A DNA stretch of 64,000 nt. It comes from Archivesica marissinica (Eukaryota; Mollusca; Bivalvia; Venerida; Vesicomyidae). Below, one piece after another: positions 58,408 to 64,000 of the stretch. The notes beneath the pieces were generated by a model. That model had not been told where the DNA came from and searched no databases. It saw only the letters and a program-made list of their open reading frames with translations. Both the position numbers and the translations under genes were made by a program. How positions within the stretch are numbered: position 1 is the first letter of the stretch; each line of letters opens with the position of its first letter. Where the stretch lies: the NCBI GenBank assembly GCA_014843695.1, contig CM026404.1, positions 5,393,840 to 5,457,839 of the forward strand, written 5' to 3'.

Positions 58408-58610
58408 AAGGATCGAACCCATGTTGAGAAGCGAGCGTGCTAACCACTGCGCTATTCGGACAGCTCGTTTCATTGTATCCAGTGTCATAACTTCAGCTTG
58501 ACCAGGGCATAACACAAACAGTATTTGTGCTATTAAACGGAAAATGGTCCAGAGAAAGAAGCTGATACATGTTTAAGGAAGTACAAAAACCACAACTCGA
58601 CCTTTATTTA

Positions 58611-58864
58611 TTTATTTTTATTTGGGTTTATTTAACGTCGCTACCGGGTGCCCATTTAAGCGACGGGCAGTTTTACCTAACAACACCTGTCTTGGACAGG
58701 CTCCAGCAGTTAACCAGTACTTATACTTGCATCAACATCCATGAGAAGCTGCCAACTTTTTCATGTTAAGAGACACGGTATGAGTGGGGCTCAAACCTGT
58801 GACCATCAGTGATGATAGGTTACAGTGGTGTACAAGTCAGCGACCTTATCCACTCGACCACGGA
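58611..58864 (-). mobile_element. SINE family 5, minus strand
   Basis: Tail TTTATTTAACGTCGCTACCG, body GTTAACCAGTACTTATACTT, head ending CCACTCGACCACGGA. Diverged but near full length. Confidence 0.86.
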
Positions 58865-58926
58865 AGATGTCTTAATTTATTACAAAATTACTCCCACATT
58901 GTATGTTGCCTGATATTTGTCTGGAG

Positions 58927-58972
58927 AAACTGCAGAACTTTGTATTGTCTTCAACTAGTGAGGCGTATAACA
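58927..58972 (+). CDS. Possible orphan exon
   Basis: A short open segment (KLQNFVLSSTSEAYN) lies between an AG after TTTGTCTGG and a strong donor GTAAGTGC. The 15-bp array starts some 30 bp after the donor, as in the two proven genes. No homology is recognised. A partner exon may begin at 59787. Confidence 0.22.
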
Positions 58973-59004
58973 GTAAGTGCATGCACAAGAACATGAAGTC
59001 TGTC

Positions 59005-59770
59005 ATAATGCACTCTGCCATAATACACTACCGCAATGCACTATGCTGTAATGTCATAATGCACTATGTTGTAATGCGCACTATGCCATAATGTGCTCTG
59101 CCGTAATACACTATGCCATAATGCACTATGCTGTAATGCCATAATGCACGCTACTGTAATACACTATGCTGTAATGCCATAATGCACTCTACTGTAAAGT
59201 ATCTGCCATAATGCACTATGCTGTAATGCACTATGCCGTAATGCACTCTACTGTAATGCACTATGCCATATTGCACTCTGCCATAATGCACTATGCCATA
59301 ATGCACTATGCTGTAATGCACTATGCCATAATGCACTATGCCATAATGCACTCTGCTGTAATGCACTATGCGGTAATGCACTATGCAATAATGCACTATG
59401 TCATAATGCACTCTGTTGTAATGCACTATGCCATAATGCAATATGCTGTAATGCACTATGCCATAATGCACTATGCTATAATGCACTATGCTGTAATGCA
59501 ATAATGCGCTACCGTAATGCACTATGCCATAATGCACTATCGTAATGCACTATGTCATAATGCACTATGCCATAATGCACTCTGCTGTAATGCACTGTGT
59601 CATAATGCAATAATGCACTATGTCATAATGCACTCTGTTGTAATGCACTATGCCATAATGCACTATGCCATAATGCACTATGCTATAATGCACTATGCTG
59701 TAATGCACTATGTCATAATGCACTATGCTGTAATGCACTATGCCATAATGCACTATGTCATAATGCACAG
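59005..59770. repeat. 15-bp minisatellite, about 50 units
   Basis: The unit is TAATGCACTATGCCA with variants (GCTGT, TCTGC, TGTCA). Indels to 10 or 20 bp occur. As 15 is divisible by 3, both strands show false Met/His/Tyr-rich frames. Confidence 0.96.
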
Positions 59771-59786
59771 CCATACTGTGTGGCAG

Positions 59787-59875
59787 ATTTTCTGTTGCAT
59801 TGGATGTTTACTCGGGTTTTGTTGTACTGCCAAACGTTCCAACAAACTGAAGGAGTTTATCTATAACACTGCTGT
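59787..59875 (+). CDS. Possible orphan exon, downstream partner
   Basis: After the acceptor-like GTGTGGCAG, the phase-1 frame continues from the candidate at 58927 as FLLHWMFTRVLLYCQTFQQT and stops at TAA 59860-59862; another frame is open further. Speculative, and no known protein is recognised. Confidence 0.15.
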
Positions 59876-59924
59876 CACTGTGCTCTCTTATCAAAAGCTG
59901 ACTGTTGTTGAATGGACGCAAACG

Positions 59925-60372
59925 GACATCACCAACCAGTGACTGTCATAGAGCAGAGACATTACCAACCAGTGCCTGTCATATAGCAGAGACATCACCA
60001 ACCAGTGACTGTCATATAGCAGAGACATCACCAACCAGTGACTGTCATATAGCAGGTACATCACCAACCAGTGACTGTCATATAGCAGAGACATCACCAA
60101 CCAGTGACTGTCATATAGCAGAGACATCACCAACCAGTGACTGTCATATAGCAGGTACATCACCAACCAGTGACTGTCATAGAGCAGAGACATCACCAAC
60201 CATTGACTGTCATATAGCAGAGACATCACCAACCAGTGGCTGTCATAGAGCAGAGACATCACCAACCAGTGACTGTCATATAGCAGAGACATCACCAACC
60301 AGTGACTGTCATATAGCAGAGACATCACCAACCAGTGACTGTCATATAGCAGAGACATCACCAACCATTGAC
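59925..60372. repeat. 33-bp minisatellite, left part, about 13 units
   Basis: The unit contains ACCAACCAGTGACTGTCATA, then TAGCAGAGACATC. The MULE at 60373 is inserted in a unit with CATTGAC; array sequence resumes after it at 61774. Confidence 0.95.
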
Positions 60373-61773
60373 GAGTGTAGGACAATATCCCCCCCATATA
60401 TTTTGACCCAGGCGGACAATATCCCCCCGTCAAAAAAGACAGGGCGGACAATATCCCCCCCCCCCCATCAAAAATACAAGGCGGACAATATCCCCCCCGT
60501 GGATAATCCTAGGGCGGACAATATCCCCCCCGTAGAAAATCATAGGACGGAGAAAGAGTAACTAACAAGAATGGGTTAACAACCTTTATTTCTGTATACA
60601 AGCACATAAGCATGATAAATAATGACGTAGGACAGTGCGATATTTTGTGTGAATTTTGGTGTTTATTATAGTCCTATTCACGAAAGTGCTAATTGAGACT
60701 TGTCATTTAGCACATAGTGGCGAAACCTAAGAATTGTTCACAGTCTTATACACTCGCCAATCGCGAACAGGAAACTGGCTGTCGTTTTTGCTCCATCCCG
60801 GTACTGGCGGCATAATTTGTTAAGTCTCTTCTGGAGAGAAACGCTCATCTTCTTAGCGCGTTTGGCCGATGGCTGTCCAGTCCGCTGACGTTCCATCTCA
60901 GTGTTCACGGCTGTCTGGTCTTTCTTTCAACTAAATGTCTAAATGAGTTATTCCAACTTTCGCAATTATTATTAGTTCTGTCGCCTCCATTGAGTGTAAT
61001 TTCATGTACATTCCATGTGGGTGGTGGAAAGCATGGTGGTGTACGGCGCATTCTGATGATTCCATTGGGTCCCCTAACCGATTTGTAGCCGCCGCTGACA
61101 TATGTGTTGTCGAAATAGTCTATCACTGGCATCAAAGAGTCTGGCGCAAGGTCCTTCAGTGCCGTCATTCCTTCGACAACCTCATCAACCGGCAGGAATG
61201 CCAGGCCGTCAATCATTCCGACAAACTGCTTCAGCTCGTCGTTTCCTCGGTACTCAGTGGCGAGGCCTTCCGCTTGTACTCGTCTCCAGGTACTCTGGGT
61301 GAGATGATAGAAACACCCCTTGATGTCGACGTCGCCCAACATGGTTTTCACAGCATTGTGGATGGCGATTTCAAAGTCCATGATCACTGTGGATGGCGTG
61401 GGGCGAATGTCTCGTAGTAAACAAGCGTCCAGTAATCCGTTTAAACATTCCTCATACACAGACTGACATTTAGACGGTAGGAGAGCATACACAGCCGACA
61501 CGGGGATCTCGCCTACATGCACATGAAGAGTTGCTCAAACTGTGGAGGAGAAGTACCAAATGTGCCGTCCATGTGTCATTTTCCGCGAGTAGATTCAACC
61601 CGGCGTCTGTACCGAATACAATGATGCGATTGTCCGATGATCCGTTGTCGTAGAGAACATATTGTCCGCCCTGTGATTTTCTACGGGGGGGATATTGCCC
61701 GCCTTGTCTTTTTGATGGGGGGGATATTGTCCGCCTGGGTCAAAATATACGTGGGGGATATTGTCCGTTCCCC
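60373..61773 (-). mobile_element. MULE-type transposon, 1.4 kb, inserted in the 33-bp array
   Basis: Flanked by a perfect 9-bp duplication ACCATTGAC (60364-60372, 61774-61782). The long terminal inverted repeats each contain four or five copies of GGCGGACAATATCCCCCC, joined by short unlike spacers such as TATTTTGACCCAG. Mutator-like elements characteristically make 8-10 bp duplications and have long inverted ends. The transposase inside is broken. Confidence 0.9.
60755..61620 (-). pseudogene. Degenerate MULE transposase
   Basis: On the minus strand: MDGTFGTSPPQFEQLF (first catalytic Asp region) near 61575, then a frame break; 61522-60905 gives GEIPVSAVYALLPSKCQSVY, VIMDFEIAIHNAVKTML (second Asp), KGCFYHLTQSTWRRVQAEGL and NNCESWNNSFRHLV. 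A further +1 shift gives the basic tail ERQRTGQPSAKRAKKM and LQKRLNKLCRQYRDG. The order matches MULE transposases. At least two frameshifts, so inactive, and the N-terminal part is missing. Confidence 0.85.
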
Positions 61774-64000
61774 ACCATTGACTGTCATATAGCAGAGACA
61801 TCACCAACCAGTGACTGTCATATAGCAGAGACATCACCAACCAGTGACTGTCATATAGCAGAGACATCACCAACCAGTGACTGTCATATAGCAGAGACAT
61901 CACCAACCAGTGACTGTCATATAGCAGAGATATCACCAACCAGTGACTGTCATATAGCAGAGACATCACCATCCAGTGACTGTCATATAGCAGAGACAAC
62001 ACCAACCATTGACTGTCATATAGCAGAGACAACACCAACCATTGACTGTCATATAGCCGAGACATCACCAACCAGTGACTGTCATATAGCAGAGACATCA
62101 CCAACCAGTGAATGTCATATAGCAGAGACATCACCAACCAGTGAATGTCACATAGCAGAGACATCAACAACCAGTGACTGTCATAGAGCAGAGACATCAC
62201 CAACCATTGACTGTCATATAGCAGAGACATCACCAACCAGTGACTGTCATATAGCAGAGACATCACCAACCAGTGAATGTCATATAGCAGAGACATCAAC
62301 AACCAGTGACTGTCATATAGCAGAGACATCACCAATCAGTGACTGTCATACAGCAGAGACATTACCAACCATTGACTGTCATATAGCAGAGATATTACCA
62401 ACCAGTGACTGTCAAATAGCAGACATGAGACATCAACCAGTGACTTTCATATAGCAGACACAGAAGACATCACCAACCAGTGACTGTCATATAGCAGACA
62501 CAGACGAGACATCACCAACCAGTGACTCAAATAGCAGACACAGACGAGACATCACCAACCAGTGACTTGTCATATAGCAGACACAGAAGACGCCACCAAT
62601 CAGTGACTTCCCATATAGCAAACAGAAGAGACATCACCAACCAGTGACTTGTCATATAGTAGACACAGAAGAGACACCACCAACCAGTGGCTTGTCTTAT
62701 AGCATACACAGAAGACACCACCAACCAGTGAATTGTCATATAGCAGACACAGAAAAGAAACCACCAACCAGTGGCTTGTCATATAGCAGAGACATCATCA
62801 ACCAGTGACTTCCCATATAGCAAACACAGAAGACATCACCAACCAGTGACTGTCATATAGCAGACACAGACGAGACATCACCAACCAGTGACTGTCATAT
62901 AGCAGACACAGAAGAGACATCACCAACCAGTGACTTGTCATATAGCAGACACAGAAGAGACACCACCAATCAGTGGCTTGTCATATAGTAGACACAGAAG
63001 AGACATCACCAACCAGTGGCTTGTCATATAGCAGGCACAGAAGAGACATCACCAACCAGTGGCTTGTCATATAGCAGACACAGAAGAGACATCACCAATC
63101 AGTGACTTGTCATATAGCAGACACAGTAGAGACACCACCAACCAGTGACTGTCATATAGCAGACACAGACGAGACATCACCAACCAGTGACTGTCATATA
63201 GCAGACACAGAAGAGACATCACCAATCAGTGGCTTGGCATATAGTAGACACAGAAGAGACACCACCAACCAGCGGCTTGGCATATAGTAGACACAGAAGA
63301 GACATCACCAACCAGTGGCTTGGCATATAGTAGACACAGAAGACACCACCAACCAGCGGCTTGTCATATCGTAGACACAGAAGAGACATCAACCAGTGGC
63401 TTGTCATATAGTAGACACAGAAGAGACATCACCAACCAGTGGCTTGTCATATAGCAGGCACAGAAGAGACACCACCAACCAGTGATTGTCATATAGCAAA
63501 CACAGAAGAGACACCACCAATCAGTGGCTTGTCATATAGTAGACACAGAAGAGACACCACCAATCAGTGACTTGTCATATAGCAGACACAGAAGAGACAC
63601 CACCAACCAGTGACTTGTCATATAGCAGACACAGAAGAGACATCACCAATCAGTGGCTTGGCATATAGTAGACACAGAAGAGACACCACCAACCAGCGGC
63701 TTGGCATATAGTAGACACAGAAGAGACATCACCAACCAGTGGCTTGACATATAGTAGACACAGAAGAGACACCACCAACCAGCGGCTTGTCATATAGTAG
63801 ACACAGAAGAGACATCACCAACCAGTGACTTGTCATATAGTAGACACAGAAGAGACATCACCAACCAGTAGCTTGTCATATAGCAGACACAGAAGAGACA
63901 TCACCAACCAGTGGCTTGGCATATAGCAGGCACAGAAGAGACATCACCAACCAGTGGCTTGTCAAATAGCAGACACAGAAGAGACACCACCAACCAGTGG
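61774..64000. repeat. 33-bp minisatellite, right part, drifting to 36-43 bp units
   Basis: The first units match the left part. From about 62440 units gain CACAGAAGA or CACAGAC and GACTTG/GGCTTG, reaching about 42 bp (TAGCAGACACAGAAGAGACA, then CCACCAACCAGTGGCTTGTC). It runs off the window end. Confidence 0.96.

Larger units (their letters stand above)
55387..58463 (-). mobile_element. SINE family 2, minus strand, split by two later insertions
   Basis: The SINE is in three pieces: 55387-55477 (tail, up to GGGTGAAAGCGTATAC), 58061-58170 (body, GTGTGGGAGGAGACTGGAGT, GGCGACCACCGTACCATCTC) and 58419-58463 (tRNA head, GCGAGCGTGCTAACCACTGC). A DNA transposon separates the first two pieces, a SINE family 3 copy the last two. 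Joined, they match the copy at 15877 end to end. Confidence 0.9.

Overview
This is invertebrate nuclear DNA, most likely from a mollusc. The evidence is genes split by GT-AG introns, several tRNA-derived SINE families, TTAA and hAT-like MITEs, LINE remnants and a broken MULE. The mollusc assignment is an inference from repeat style and protein flavour, not a proof. Roughly two fifths of the 64 kb is minisatellite.

Two genes can be built exon by exon, with splice sites and reading phases that agree at every junction. They are divergently transcribed. On the minus strand (9492 down to 2051) lies a four-exon gene for a 357-residue protein with a coiled-coil N-terminal half and a C-terminal death-like domain; I cannot name it. 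On the plus strand (18193 to 45765) lies a ten-exon MOCS1, the first enzyme pair of molybdenum cofactor synthesis. Its MOCS1A part (radical SAM, MoaA-like) ends in Gly-Gly followed by a stop codon at the end of exon 9. A splice donor just upstream of that Gly-Gly lets the mRNA continue in frame into exon 10, which encodes the MOCS1B (MoaC-like) domain. The locus can therefore make a 385-residue MOCS1A and a 695-residue fusion.

Layout: 1-2050, MITEs and a SINE. 2051-9492, death-domain gene, whose introns hold 24-bp and 55-bp arrays. 9498-12018, 44-bp and 31-bp arrays and a TTAA MITE. 12019-18192, LINE and SINE fragments, an internally expanded MITE and unique intergenic DNA. 18193-45765, MOCS1, whose introns hold arrays of 31, 28, 30, 39, about 79, 42, 68-74 and 24 bp plus many transposons. 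45766-49860, SINEs and a 30-bp array. 49861-55370, a hAT-like MITE, an inverted-repeat element and the 55-bp and 25-bp arrays. 55387-58463, a SINE split by a 2.6-kb DNA transposon and by another SINE. 58603-64000, SINE, 15-bp array, and a 33-bp array split by a 1.4-kb MULE.

The most unusual points are these. The splice acceptor and first 28 nt of MOCS1 exon 8 are tandemly copied eight times. An in-frame 30-bp repeat lies in the MOCS1 coding linker. Arrays repeatedly sit within a few tens of bases of exon edges. A DNA transposon carries many dispersed copies of a 16-bp motif in both orientations. The very long open frames inside the arrays are artefacts of repeat units divisible by three and are not annotated as genes.
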